From: Eublepharis macularius
Lineage: Eukaryota > Chordata > Lepidosauria > Squamata > Eublepharidae
Assembly (NCBI RefSeq): GCF_028583425.1
Contig: NC_072790.1
Coordinates: 160,946,397-161,010,396 of the forward strand
Length of the DNA: 64,000 bases
Direction of reading: 5' to 3'
Part shown: positions 20,202 to 31,054 of the stretch, piece after piece
How the letters are laid out: the number at the start of each line of letters is the position of its first letter
Position numbering within the stretch: position 1 is the stretch's first letter
Program-made: the position numbers and the translations under genes
The notes under the pieces: generated by a model
What the model was told of the DNA's origin: nothing
The model's input: the letters and a program-made list of their open reading frames with translations, nothing else
Database searches by the model: none

Positions 20202-20404
20202 GATTAGGAATACTTTGGAACAGGCTCTTGGTATAAAGACAACACAAAGAAAATGCTTCTGAAACCCTAGAACTCACCTTCATGCTAGATACAATGACAA
20301 GTGCAGAAAACTGAAAAGGGAGACATAAGGGAAAGGAGCCACTGAAAATTACAGGATAGATGGTGGGGAGTGGCAGGGAAAATATTAGGCTTCTTCTTGA
20401 TACC

Positions 20405-21692
20405 CCTCATTGTTAAGCCTAACATCTACTAGGCCCAATAGGGTCGAGTCTCACCACGGTCTTGCCTCATCAAGTCCCGTGCACACCCACACACTTGGCT
20501 CAGACTGCCGAGCTTGGTCGCGACCCCATTGAGACATGTGCATACACTTCCACTTGGCTCACTCCCTCAAGCCCGGCCATGCTCTTCACAGCCCCTCCTG
20601 GATGGCTCGAGCGGAGTCGGCCTTAATCACACTCACTGGTGCCAGCTTTCCCCCACACACACGTAGGTTCTCCATCTTCTTCTCTTACTACTATAGTGGG
20701 TCCCACATCCTCCCCTGTGTATGACGGTGACCCTGCTCTGCTCTGAGTTTAACAGCCAGGACTTACTCGCCCCTGCCCGGGGGAGGGCTCTTTTTACCTT
20801 TCTTTCCTGTGGCTTCAATCACATATTTCCCCAGCTTCTGTCAAAGGACTCCATTGGCTTCCGACAGGTCTGTTTCAGCTCCCCAGGACGTTGCCGTGTG
20901 GGCAGCATCAAGGTCCATGGGCTGACTGAAATCAATCAGGGTGCACCTCCCGGGAGATGTCGATGTCCTTCCGCACTGGCAGCGCCCGTCGGGGGCGCAG
21001 CTTACAGGACGAGCCCCCAGGTTTGTTCCACACAATCAGTGGTTCGAATGTCCCTTAGCCAATTCCAAAAAGAGACAGACGCAGAGTCCTGTAAATGAAG
21101 CAAGTCTACTTTTATTAAACGTGGAGGAGCATCAGTTACACAGAGAGTAAAAGTTCCCTCGTGTCCAACACTCATTAAAGTTACAATAGCTGTGCAAAGC
21201 ATTTTATACCCTTTAGTTAATTACAACGTTGGGGGTCCCATTGGCTCGAACATAATTGTGATCCCCATTGGTCTGTGTAGGTGACCACCTCCAATGATCC
21301 AGTGGTCCCTTATTGGAAGAATAATTCTGGTCAGCAACTTAATTACAATATTTCCAAATTAGCATTGCTTATCACATTCGTGCATTGTTTTATCTCTTCA
21401 AGGAACATCTCTCTTCCTTTCTCACACTTTCCCATTTGTAGACCTCTTATTATTTCCTTCTCCCTGGACAGTGTAACATTTTGCCAAGGGCATCTTAGTG
21501 TCGCTTCAGCAACCTTGTACTTTACAGGCAGAGATTGTTCCTTTGGGTACCATGGGAGGGGAGCACTCTCCCCTCCTTAGGAATGTGGTTGAAGCTGCAT
21601 TAAGCACCCCATTTCTATTGCTTGGGGTTCCTCATAGCCTTGAAAAATTCCGCTAATCTAATTAACTTGAATCAGGTTTGTTTCTTTCAACA
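20405..21692 (-). mobile_element. endogenous retrovirus remnant: one LTR plus leader
   Basis: The minus strand reads LTR, primer-binding site, then leader. The LTR is about 21024-21692 (starts TGTTGAAAG, ends GGAACA) with TATAAA at 21203-21208 and AATAAA at 21111-21116. Four bases later TGGGGGCTCGTCC (21019-21007) matches the first 13 bases of a proline-tRNA primer-binding site, as in gammaretrovirus-like elements. About 600 bp of GC-rich leader follows and then the element breaks off near 20405. No gag, pol or env and no second LTR are seen in the window. Confidence 0.75.
21007..21019 (-). promoter_or_regulatory. tRNA-Pro-like primer-binding site
   Basis: TGGGGGCTCGTCC lies four bases downstream of the LTR end, where reverse transcription would be primed. 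The remaining five bases of the usual 18-base site have diverged. Confidence 0.75.
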
Positions 21693-22934
21693 GAATGGTT
21701 TACCACCCACTCCTCTTTCCAGTCCAAGGTTCAGCAAGTATCCTTTTTCTATCTAAGAGTAGCTATTCAAATCCTCCCATTTGCAGCTGGCTTTTCTTGT
21801 CTGTTCTATTCTATTGTTACATTTGGCATGGACAGTTCAGAAAGCGGTTTTCCCTTATCACCCTATAAGTGTGGCGTAACGCATGGTGATTCCTGGTGCA
21901 TCTACCTTGCAGCAAGCTTGCTTAATGAGCATGTCTGGAGTATTCTTTTACCCTACTCCAAACAGCAGGCACTTCACAGTGGTTGGTCTCATCATTTACA
22001 GCACCTAGCATACATTCACATGTCTTTTGCTTGGTCATTTTGCTTCAGTGTTCATTCTTTGCAGGAAAAATACTATAATAGCACCTGAGAGTAAAGTTGC
22101 ATAATAGTAGTAAAGGCACATAGAATATTCTAATTCATTAAAATCACTTCCATCAGGAGTATACTCACTGGAGCTGTAATGACATCACTTCCGGAAGTGA
22201 TGCCGTTGCGCTGGTGGCAGAAGCATGTGCTCATGAAGTGCAGCCTCCCAATAATTATTGGGTCCCCCCTCTTCCCACTGGGATGGTATAGGGACCTGGT
22301 AGCCCTAGAGATTGCCCACTATGGCAACCCTCTTGGGGCACCAACTAAACATTGGTTCTCATGGCAGATAAGTTCATGCTTTGGCTTCTTGGCTTGAGGG
22401 CCTTGCTGGCTCAGAAAGTGGCACAGGTGCTGAATCAGGAGCTCTTTGCAAGGGCCTTGAGGAATCTGCTTCATAGCAGGGGTCTGCCAGTTCAGGGCTT
22501 GGGAGGAGGTTTTCCTCCTCCACCAATGAGGAATCATTTTCCATGCAATACCATGGTGGTCCATGACATCTGTGAAGGTACACAGACCAAATAACTTATC
22601 ATTGGTGCCTGGCCCTTTAAGAGTCAGCCACCAGACAATCAGCTTTCTGGAAGCTCCACCCTAGGGATGGGAAAGAGGAGCAGTAGGAAAGAGATTGCTC
22701 AGAAAGTACTACTAGTCCTTCATAGGTTTGTCATGCCCTATAGGACTTCTGGGAAAAGGGAGGCCACTGAGTATGCCTCAAACCTGGCTAAGCCTTTAAA
22801 AGGCTTGAGGGGAGTGGCTGTGATTCCTAGCTCAGAATGGAGTAAAGCTAGAGGAGACAAGGTGGTGCTCAACCCTTGGTCATCTCCATCTGAGGCCAAG
22901 GGAAGACATTTCAGCCAAATTGGACTCTGGCAGT
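21693..22934. other. no recognised gene; one short palindrome
   Basis: Nothing coding is recognised. The palindrome tcacttccggaagtga (22187-22202) contains two opposed ETS-like GGAAGT cores and resembles the 5' part of a reptile interspersed repeat, but its extent is unclear. Confidence 0.4.
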
Positions 22935-23139
22935 TAGGGTTGCCAACCTCCAGGGAGTTCTTCTGGAATTATAACTGATTTCCAGACTACAGAGATCTGT
23001 TCCCATGGATAAAGTAGTTGTTTTGGCAGGTGATCTTTATGGCATTATACCCATCTTGAAGTGCCTCTGCCCCACAAATCCTATTCTCTCTTGACCCTGC
23101 CTCTAAATCTCCAGGAATTTCCCAACCCAGATTTGGCAA
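22935..23139. repeat. MITE-like element (agggttgccaac...ggcaa ends)
   Basis: Left end ttagggttgccaacctccagg and right end ctccaggaatttcccaaccc...ttggcaa are partly inverted repeats of each other. It has the familiar form of a short non-autonomous DNA element common in squamates. It is diverged, with no coding capacity. Confidence 0.6.
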
Positions 23140-24239
23140 AACTGCACATGATGGCTGGGTCCTGGGGTCCAATTATGAAGAATTCCAAAGTGGCGTTAAG
23201 TAAACCATGCAAAGGGGATATTACTTTGGGGGATTTAATTGGTGACATAGTTAAAAGTGATTGTTAGCACTAAGAAACCTTTATATTACCTTGCTGAGTT
23301 GAATTGAACAGAATACTTATTCTGAACACATTCAGATAAGTAATCATAATATTATTTGTACTTGTTAGCTCCACTGTTGAAGTCTGCAATTGTCTATTAT
23401 TGTTCGGGTGTTTGGGGAAAGCTAACTAATTGGCAGCCATCTGAAGTAAATTGCTTGATATTGGTCAATGGTAAATTGTGATTGTGTTAATTTAATTGCT
23501 GTTTTGTCAATGGTGTAATTAGCACTGCTATCAAATAGATGAATCAGTTTATTGGAAAAGGGCAGAACAGACAAGGAGTGATTGCAACATGAAGTTCTGC
23601 AAATTAATTATGATGGCTTAGTCCACTGTGAAGGGAGGCCTTTGCTCTGACAGGAAGGAATGGTCGTAAGGATGAGAACTCCAAGCTTAATCCTAGTTAC
23701 ATTGTTAAGTCCAAAACAAGACAGGTTGTTTTGGTCATAAGAATGTAAGAACTGCCATTTTGATTCCAATATAGGGCCAATTAGCTGTACATTCTCTCTA
23801 AGAACAGTTGCCAACCAAATGTTTTGCAGAAATCTATAAGCAGGACACAGCAGGCGATCAGTATATCTAATTCATAATGTTGCCAAATCTGTGAATACTT
23901 AAATCCAGAGGCTGGAGTCATAAACAAACAAGACAGATCATTCTACAAACATTAAAAAAGCCCCAAGTATGCAAAACAATCTTTAAAAAAGGGAAATGGT
24001 GCATATAGCTTTAAGAAACAGACCACCTCTCAGTTGCTATTGCAGCCATAACAGTAGTCTTGGTTTCTGTGAGTAAAGGGCAGGGGGAGGGGTATGGTCC
24101 TTTCCAGGGCTGTTTGGGCCTTTGAGAAAGGACTTATCAGGGCCAGGCCTGGCAGCAACCACCAGGTGACTCAGTACCATGTGACTTGTGTGACTTAGAT
24201 CCAACCACTTGCTACTGTTCAATAGCAGCCACCCCACAA
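23140..24239. other. no recognised gene
   Basis: AT-rich, no motif recognised. Confidence 0.5.
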
Positions 24240-24244
24240 AAGTC

Positions 24245-24480
24245 AGCATGCTATTGTGGTTATAGTTTCAGATTAAGATCTGGGAGACTCAAGTTTGAAT
24301 TCCCACTGTGCAACGGAAGCTGACTGGGTGATTTTGGGTCCGTCATCTACTCTCAGCCTAACGTACCACATACAGTTGTTGTGACAATAAAATGGTGGAG
24401 AAGAGAATGATGTAAGCTGCTTCAGCACCCCATTAGGAAGAAAGGAGAGGAATAAATAAAGTAAATAAATATAATTGAAG
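24245..24480 (+). mobile_element. tRNA-derived SINE (diverged Sauria type)
   Basis: TGTGGTTATAGTTTCAG at about 24255 stands where the A box lies, and AAGTTTGAATTCCC at about 24290 where the B box lies. The body aligns in order with the SINE at 16585-16876 (gctgactgggtgattttggg, tgttgtgacaataaaatgg). It ends in an (AATAAAT)-rich tail at 24450-24474. It is older than the 16.6-kb copy. Confidence 0.75.
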
Positions 24481-25301
24481 ATGAGACAGATAAAAGGTAG
24501 GCTGGTGGTAGGTGGAAAAGAAAGAATGAAGCAGGGAAAGATGAGAATATGGTTATTATGATCCGACGGGGAGGGGGTTCTCTCTCTCCCCCCCCCCAAA
24601 TCTTTGGTTCTTCTGGTAAGCTGCCAAATTATTTGGTAAGCTGTTTAGCTGTTGGGCATGTGCAGGGTTCTAGCCCCTAAGCTTGACTTAGTCAAAGAAA
24701 GATCATTGTACTACAGTGAATTATGAAATACACAGAGCACAAGAATCTATATAGAAGGAGCAGTGCACAAGGCTACAGCTAATTAAAGAAAAGAAAACCA
24801 AAAGTCTAGAATCTGTCTTTAAGAGTTCCCAAATTGTACCTGAGGCATCCCCTGCTGAGATGGTTGTCAAGCACTTGGGAAGGTGAAAGCAAGCCTGCTC
24901 ATAGGACCCTCCATTCTTCATCACAATGAACCACACATACAATAAGCTGCAGAGCTTTTTTGTACCATCCCTTAATATACCAGTCTCTCCTAAGCTCCAC
25001 GGTGAGGTGGCCACTTACGTTGGCAATGTCTCTCTTGACTCTGGTTTTATGATGGTACCAAAATGCTAGAACATCATTCCTTGATCCATCCCAGGAGGTT
25101 AGAGCAAATAGTGTTTATTGCCCTGTCCTCCCTGCTTTCCCAGGGTTGGGTTTGAAAAGGTGAATCACATGCCAGTTTGATAGCACAGGCCTGCAGATCT
25201 ATGCCCTCATCAGGACAGTGGTATTGCCAGGAAGAGAGAAAGGGAAATAGTATTGGGAGAGGATACAAAGTGCTAATGGGGTCTGAACTTGCTGAGACTG
25301 A
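24481..25301. other. no recognised gene
   Basis: No motif recognised. It includes a C-tract at about 24588-24597. Confidence 0.5.
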
Positions 25302-25790
25302 GAGCCAGAACAGATGAGATGCCTGATGCCTGGAGGACATGCTTTTGTTTCCTGCCAAGTTTGATGGGAAATGTAGTGAGAAAGACTCTGCCATGGAGAA
25401 GAGGAAGAGGGGGAGAATCCCCTCTCTGTCAGAGGTTCTTTCTCTATGCGTCTTGTCTACTTGGCTCCCTCTCACTGCTGCCAGCTTCCCTTGCCCCCCT
25501 AAATGTACTTGGTTGCCAGAGGGAGCCGAACTCACTGGTGGCAGCTCCCTCTGACCGCCTCCAGTGCAATTATCTCCCTCTTGCTGCTGCCTGCATGCTT
25601 GGCTCTGTCTGGCTGCTGAGTACTTTTAGGGCAGCAAGGGAAGCTGGCAGCAGCAAGAGGGAGCTGAGCAGATGAGTCACCTAGAGAAGGAATATCTGCA
25701 AGATTCTTTCTCACTACATTTCCCACCGAACCTTGCAGGAAACAAAAGTGTGTCCTCCATGCATCAGGCATCTCGTCTGTTCTGGCTCTG
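25302..25790. mobile_element. non-autonomous DNA transposon with ~85-bp terminal inverted repeats
   Basis: Bases 25302-25387 and 25704-25790 are inverted copies at about 90% identity (gagccagaacaga..., cctgatgc.tggaggaca, tgggaaatgtagtgagaaaga). The ~315-bp interior is (C/T)-rich with repeated ctcactgctgcc-like blocks. Both flanks read ctgag/tgaga, a possible short TSD. No transposase is present. It sits immediately upstream of the CR1 fragment. Confidence 0.8.
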
Positions 25791-26324
25791 AGAGAGAAAG
25801 AGACCTTGGAGTTGTAGCGGATAGCTCAATGAAAGTATCAACCCAGTGTGCTGCAGCAGAAAAAAAATGCAAACTGTATGTTGGGGAATTAGAGAAAGGA
25901 CTGAAAATAATACAGCCAATATTTTATTGCCCTTATATAGCACTATGGTATGGCCTTATTTGGAAAACTGTGTGTAGTTCTGGTCACTTTGAATCTAAAA
26001 GGTCCATGCAGAGCTGGAAAAAAGTACAGAAGAGTGATTAGGGGTTTGGAGCACCTTTCCTACAAGGAAAAGCTGAAGAGTCAGGGACATTTCAGCTTAG
26101 AAAAGACACAACTAAAGGGGGACATGATAGAGGATATGTAAAACTATGCATGGGCTAGAGAGAGTAGACAGAGAGAACTTTTTCTCTCTCTTCCAATATA
26201 CTAAAAGTTGTGGGTTTCCAATGAAGCTAATGGACAGTAGATTCAGGACAAAAGAAAAAAAAACTTCTTTACATAATGATTTATTAAAATATGGAATTTG
26301 CTGCCAGTGGATGTCATGATTAGA
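25791..26324 (+). pseudogene. CR1 LINE ORF2 C-terminal part, first half
   Basis: The translation carries the CR1 landmarks in order: ERDLGVVADSSMKVSTQC, LYVGELEKG.., SGHFESKRSMQSWKKVQKS, then after a frameshift RGLEHLSYKEKLKSQGHFSL and the equivalents of 'RENLF', 'MKLM.SRFR..K.NFFT' and 'WN.LP.DVM'. It is interrupted at about 26324 and resumes at 27507. Stops and frameshifts make it non-functional. Confidence 0.85.
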
Positions 26325-26654
26325 GATGGGCACGAACAGCAATATGAACTAAAAAAACCCACGAACAGCCCAATCTGCTATTCGCGAACAAGCTGTTCAT
26401 GAGGGCCCATTCTAAACGAACAGGTGGTCGTTGCAAGCCTCGTTCATTGCTGTTTGTTGCTGTTCATCAAGTCAGACAGTCTGGTACCTGCAATCAATTC
26501 TCATGGCAACTCAGGCAGGGATTGTCTGAACACCGTCTGAACTCCTGCTGTTGCCCTGGAAACCCCAATCTAAGCCCAATTGAGCTTGATAGGCAGGTCT
26601 TCCTTCCAAGTGTGGAATGGAGCTCCAAATTTGTTACAAGAGGAAAAGACCAGG
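26325..26654 (+). mobile_element. hAT-like non-autonomous fragment (tagagatgggcacgaac end)
   Basis: It starts tagagatgggcacgaacagc, a hAT-type terminal motif, and has repeated cgaaca/gttc subterminal motifs (cacgaacagc, gcgaacaagctgttc, ctaaacgaacagg). No right end is seen before the Penelope sequence. A related start (tagacatggccacgaacc) occurs at about 28200. Confidence 0.6.
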
Positions 26655-26747
26655 GGGCTGATCGTAGCATCTGTTGTATTTTTCGGGTGGGTCTGAATAC
26701 TGCTTGAAGGTTATGCTTTTCCATAAGCTTTTTACTGATCAGATGGG

Positions 26748-27345
26748 AAAGCTTATGGAAAAGCATAACCTTCAAGCAGTATTCAGACCCACCCGAAAAA
26801 TACAACAGATGCTACGATCAGCAAAAGACAGCAGAGACCCCCTCACCTCTGCAGGAGTATACCGTATACCCTGCAGCTGTGGACAAGTTTACATCGGGAC
26901 CACAAAGCGTAGCATCCAGACAAGAATAAAAGAACATGAAAGACACTGCAGACTTGGACAGCCTGAAAAATCAGCAGTGGCTGAACATAGCCTAACTCAA
27001 ACAGGGCACAGTATCTTATTCCAGGACACCAAAATACTGGACAACACTTCCAACTACTTTGTCAGACTGCACAGGGAAGCCATTGAAATTCACAAGCATA
27101 AGCAAAACTTCAACAGGAAAGAAGAAACCTTAAGAATGAACAGAGCATGGGCTCCAGTTCTGAAAAACACCAGGCCAACAAAACACTCCACACCCGACAA
27201 TAGCCCTGCAGAGAAGATTAGCACATCAAGCACCAATCCATATGCAAAAGAACCTCCTCAGGATTCAGTGAAGCCTCCCGCCATTAGCATTCCACACCCT
27301 GGGAAACTCTTACAGAATGACTCAGCTCAACCCCACCCCTCCTGA
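26748..27345 (+). pseudogene. Penelope polyprotein C-terminus with GIY-YIG endonuclease domain
   Basis: The frame is open for ~198 codons through the truncated element; an in-frame ATG at 26674 lies inside the inverted copy and is not native. The GIY-YIG domain shows GVYRIPCSCGQVYIG, the arginine of TRIKEHERHC and the glutamate of HREAIEIHKH. A PLE-typical AVAEHSLTQTGHSILFQ segment lies between. A Ser/Thr/Pro-rich tail runs to the stop at 27343-27345. The reverse transcriptase is missing because of the 5' truncation. In intact elements the enzyme nicks DNA for target-primed reverse transcription. Confidence 0.88.
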
Positions 27346-27410
27346 GTAGATACAAATGACCTACATCTTTTCCACACTGTGACACTGAGAGATCTCTGTC
27401 TTTTGGTGCT

Positions 27411-27456
27411 ACACCTCTGAAGATGCCAGCCACAGCTGCTGGCGAAACGTCAGGAA
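27411..27456 (+). ncRNA. hammerhead-ribozyme-like motif in Penelope 3' end
   Basis: Core CTGAAGA (27417-27423), stem II gccagc/gctggc (27425-27430 with 27438-27443), GAAA (27444-27447), minimal stem III ACGT, cleavage-site C at 27451, and stem I CCT/AGG (27414-27416 with 27452-27454). Penelope elements are known to carry minimal type I hammerheads. An extra U before stem II and the tiny stem III leave activity uncertain. Confidence 0.65.
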
Positions 27457-27506
27457 CTACAATGCCAAGACCACGGCAATACAGCCCGGAAAACCCCCAA
27501 CAACCA

Positions 27507-27740
27507 TCATTTTAAAGTGAATTGGACAGATTCATGGATTCTATCAGTAGCTAAGAGAACCTCGCCTTGAGGCAAAAGACCTCTAAATTCTGATGCCAGG
27601 AGGCAACGTTAGGGAAAGACCTGGGCCTGTATGCCCTGTTTTTAGCCTTCTGGAGTAACTGGTTGGTCACTGTGAGACAGGATGCTGGACTAGATGGACC
27701 ACTGGTCTGATCCAGCAGTGCTCTTCTTAGGAGGTACCCC
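27507..27740 (+). pseudogene. CR1 LINE, second half and 3' end
   Basis: It continues the CR1 broken at 26324: gaattggacagattcatgga, then a 3'UTR with ggtcactgtgagacaggatgctgg, actagatggaccactggtctg and atccagcagtgctcttctta, the standard CR1 3' end. Together with 25791-26324 it forms one interrupted element. Confidence 0.85.
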
Positions 27741-28190
27741 ATGCAAGTCCTTGCAGATTCCCTGTCACACAACTGAGCCCATCTGTGCTGCTGGCACCAT
27801 GTAACTGGAGGAGGGGAAAATTTGATGCTTCCTACAAGTCTTTGTGGCTCTCATGCTTTTCGGACTCTATTTTTTGACATTTAGGGATAATTTTACATTT
27901 TTCTGTTTCAAACCTAACATCCCTATTTTCATTTCACTTCTCTCTTGTGCAAATGTAACAGTTGATTCTTCTTTGTCATACCATGAAACATACCATGATG
28001 AGAGTCCTCATCATAAATGTTTCATGTAGACGTATACACATTTAAACATGTTGTATACATCAATTAATCAACATCATATGTTTTCTATAATAAAAGTATG
28101 TATCTATCAGTTCGTTTGTCCATGGGATGTATAAGTCATCAGACAATGAAACAAGGAGTCTCAAAATTGGTCAAAATTTACTTCAGGATG
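27741..28190. other. no recognised gene
   Basis: AT-rich sequence. accatgaaacataccatga near 27980-27998 is a small direct repeat. No coding motif. Confidence 0.5.
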
Positions 28191-28196
28191 ATCAAG

Positions 28197-28530
28197 AGTA
28201 GACATGGCCACGAACCCAAAAAATTTAATGATTCCACGGTTCATTGTTCGGTGCTGATGACGATCCCGAGGTCATGAACCGCAACAAACATTTTCCGTTG
28301 CTGAACCAGTTTGTGGTTCACAGGTTGTGGGGCACAGAACGGCCCCCGTTGCAATTAGAGAGCCCATATTCCTGGGGAGTGTTTTGCAGGCTCTCCTACA
28401 GACATCATTCAAGTTTGGACAAGATTGCAAAAGGGATCTTGGAGTTACCCTCTCCAATCCAAGGCCCCCAGGAAACTCCCACTCAATAAAATTAGAGCAA
28501 CTGGTGGATATTGACCCAGTGTACAGAAGG
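28197..28530. mobile_element. hAT-like end adjoining the tandem array
   Basis: Begins gtagacatggccacgaaccc, like the hAT end at 26322, with further gaacc/ggttc motifs (tgaaccgcaac, ctgaaccagtttgtggttc). No transposase lies nearby on the left. The tandem array, the L1 and the BED/hAT gene at 38 kb may all belong to one large disrupted element. Confidence 0.45.
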
Positions 28531-28532
28531 TG

Positions 28533-30100
28533 GGTGTTGACGGCGGCCGCTGGGCCTGGCAGGCATGGGGAGGTGGCGGCAAGCCACCTCCCCTCAGGGG
28601 GCGGGGGGTCTGGCCACTTGATGGTGGCACCCCCCATGTGCCCGCCTGCCAGGCCAAAGAGGAGCGAGCTGGTATTCCCCACCAATGTAAGTACGGTGGG
28701 TAATGCTGGCAGCCACTGGGCCTGGTGGGCACAGGGAGGCGGCAGTGAGCTGCCTCCTTTCAGGGGGCAGGGGATCTGGCTGCTCGACGGTGGCACCACT
28801 CATGTGCCCATCCACCAGGCCAAAGAGGAGCGAGCAGGTATTCCCAGTGAGGGGAGGAACATGGTTGATGCCAGTGGCTGCTGGGCCTGGAGGACATGGG
28901 GAGGTGAGCTTCCCCCCCTCTTGGGGGTGGAGGGTCTGGCCGCTCACTGGCAGCACCCCCCCATGTTCCCACCTGCCAGGCTAAAGAGGAGCGAGCAGGT
29001 ATTCCCCACCAATGTAGGAACAGTGGGTACTGCTGGCAGCCACTGGGCCTGGCGGGCATGGGGAGGTGGCTGTGAGCCACCTCCCCTCAGGGGGCAGAGG
29101 GTCTGGCCACTTGACGGTGGCACCCCTCATGTGCCCACCCACCAGGCCAAAAAGGAGCGAGCTGGTATTCCCAGCGAGGGGAGGAACATGGTTGATGCCG
29201 GTGGCCACTGGGCCTGGCAGACACTGGGAGGTGGCAGTGAGCTGCCCCCCTCTTGGGGGTGGAGGGTCTGGCTGCTCAACAGCAGCACCCCCATGTGCCC
29301 GCCCACCAGGCCAAAGAGGAGCGAGCTGGTATTCCCCGCCAATGTAGGAAAGGTTGACTATTGCCAGTGGCCACCAGGCCTGGCAGGCATGGGGAGGTGG
29401 TGGGTCTGGCCACTTGCCAGCAGCACCCCCCATGTGCCTGCCCGCCAGACTAAAGAGGAGTGAGCTGGTATTCCCTGCCAATAAAGGAATGGTGGGTACT
29501 GCCGGCGGCTGTCGGGCCTGGTGGGTACGGGGAGGTGGTGGCAAGCCACCTCCCCTCAGGTGGTGGGGGGTCTGGCTGCTCGACGGTGGCACCCCCCATG
29601 TGCCCACCCACCAGGCCAAAGAGGAGTGAGCTGGTATTCCCAGTGAGGGGTGGAACGTGGTTGATGCTTGTGGCCACTGGGCCTGGTGGACACGGGGAGG
29701 TGGCGGAGGGTCTGTCTGCTCAACAGCAGCACCCCCATGTGCCCGTCCCACCAGGCCAGAGAAGTGAGCTAGTATTCCCCGCCAATGTAGGAATGGTGAG
29801 TTATGCCAGCGGCCGCCAGGCCTGGCGGGCACGGGGAGGTGGTGGTGAGCCGCCTCCCCTCAGGGGGCAGGGGGTCTGGCTGCTCGCCAGCAGGACCCCC
29901 CATGTGCCCACCCACCAGGCCACAGAGGAGCGAGCTGGTATTCCCCACCAATGTAGGAACAGTGAGTACTGCCGGTGGCTGCCGAGCCTGCTGGGCATAG
30001 GGAGGTGGTGACGAGCTGCCTCCCCTCAGGGGGAGGGGGGTCTGGCTGCTCGACATCAACATCCCCCATGTGCCCGCCAGGCCAAAGAGAAGCAAGCTGG
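28533..30100. repeat. GC-rich tandem array, ~165-bp units in two alternating variants
   Basis: Nine to ten copies, spaced 168, 160, 166, 165, 139, 165, 139 and 166 bp as measured at the shared ggtattccc (28671, 28839, 28999, 29165, 29330, 29469, 29634, 29773, 29939). Each unit has a GC inverted motif (gtggc.agccacctcccc), then ccccatgtgcccgcc and caggccaaagaggagcgagctgg. After ggtattccc the units are of type A (accaatgtaggaa) or type B (agtgaggggaggaacatgg), in the order A-B-A-B-A-A-B-A-A. Open frames on both strands are by-products of the missing stop codons. The chimeric L1 interrupts it at 30100. Confidence 0.9.
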
Positions 30101-31054
30101 GAGCTTCTGGTTTGGGGTAATGGCAAGACCGTCGTGATCTGGAGCTCCAGATCATCCGAGGTGCTGTTTTTTGGCTGGTGGGGTGCATAGATCGCCCACA
30201 GCCCCCTGATTTCAGCTAGAAATCAGGCTGGAACGCTTGAAGCCCCGAGAGTGAAGGGTCTTGGCGGGTGGGAGGCTCTGAATAAAGGGCTTTCCTCCCA
30301 AGCCTTGAGATCCTCCTTGGAGAAGGGTGGCTAAAATCTCTGCAGCAGCTTCTGGAGTCATTAAATTGACATAGGCTTGTTGTTCTCCAAGCCTCGGGAA
30401 TGGAATTTGACAGAATTGGATGTTTGAAGCAGTGAGTACAACCCGAGAAGTTTGTGTTAAGTAAAGATTACTATCTCCCCCAACGGACTGTTTTACTGAG
30501 CAAAGACCGATTTTTTAAAAAAATGAAAAACTGAGATATTAAGTGGAAAAAGCTTACCAAAGAACTGAGTTGTTTAATTTGAGGCTTGAGAGTGAGAAAA
30601 TGCTAAAAAGAGCAAAGAAAGGATATTGTTTTGCATACCTGTGGTTGGGGAGATAGCGACGTGGAGGGCGGATTGTGGGAATCAGAAGAAGCGCTGTGAG
30701 GCAGGAAGTGGAGGATAATAGACGGAGAGGAGACAGAGACAGAGCAGCGAGGGAGAGGTCAGGAAGAGTCGGAAGAGCCGGAAGGAAAACAACGCTGGAA
30801 GAGGGGGTGAAGCGCCCACCATTGAAAGTAATGGAAGATCATTGTGGTGACATCATTATCATAGAGAAAGATCGCCCGACATTTTATACCATAGAAAAAC
30901 ATTGCCCGACATTTTAAGGGTAAGGGAAGCCTTAACCGCCATTTTAATAGAGGGCAGACGCTTAAAACTTTGAAATACAAGAATAGAGACTTGAATTAAA
31001 AAGAAGACGGAGTTAAGAAAGAGAGCAGATTCATGGGGGCCCAAAGCAAGCCCA

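Larger units (their letters stand above)
26655..27506 (+). mobile_element. Penelope-like retroelement, 5'-truncated with inverted 5' copy
   Basis: The left end is an inverted duplication: 26655-26730 is the reverse complement of 26748-26822, about 75-bp arms, a well-known feature of Penelope insertions. It is followed by the GIY-YIG endonuclease region and a 3' pLTR-type end (27346-27506) with a hammerhead-like motif. The same 3' end is found at 61560-61738. It interrupts the CR1 sequence. Confidence 0.85.

Noticed and set aside
26674..26747. N-terminal extension of the GIY-YIG protein
   Set aside because: These codons come from the inverted duplication, not from the native Penelope frame.
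28327..29463. 378-codon open frame on the plus strand, with a 283-codon frame opposite
   Set aside because: It lies across the tandem array; the repeat unit simply lacks stop codons. The sequence is repetitive Gly/Pro/His/Trp-rich translation on both strands with no domain.
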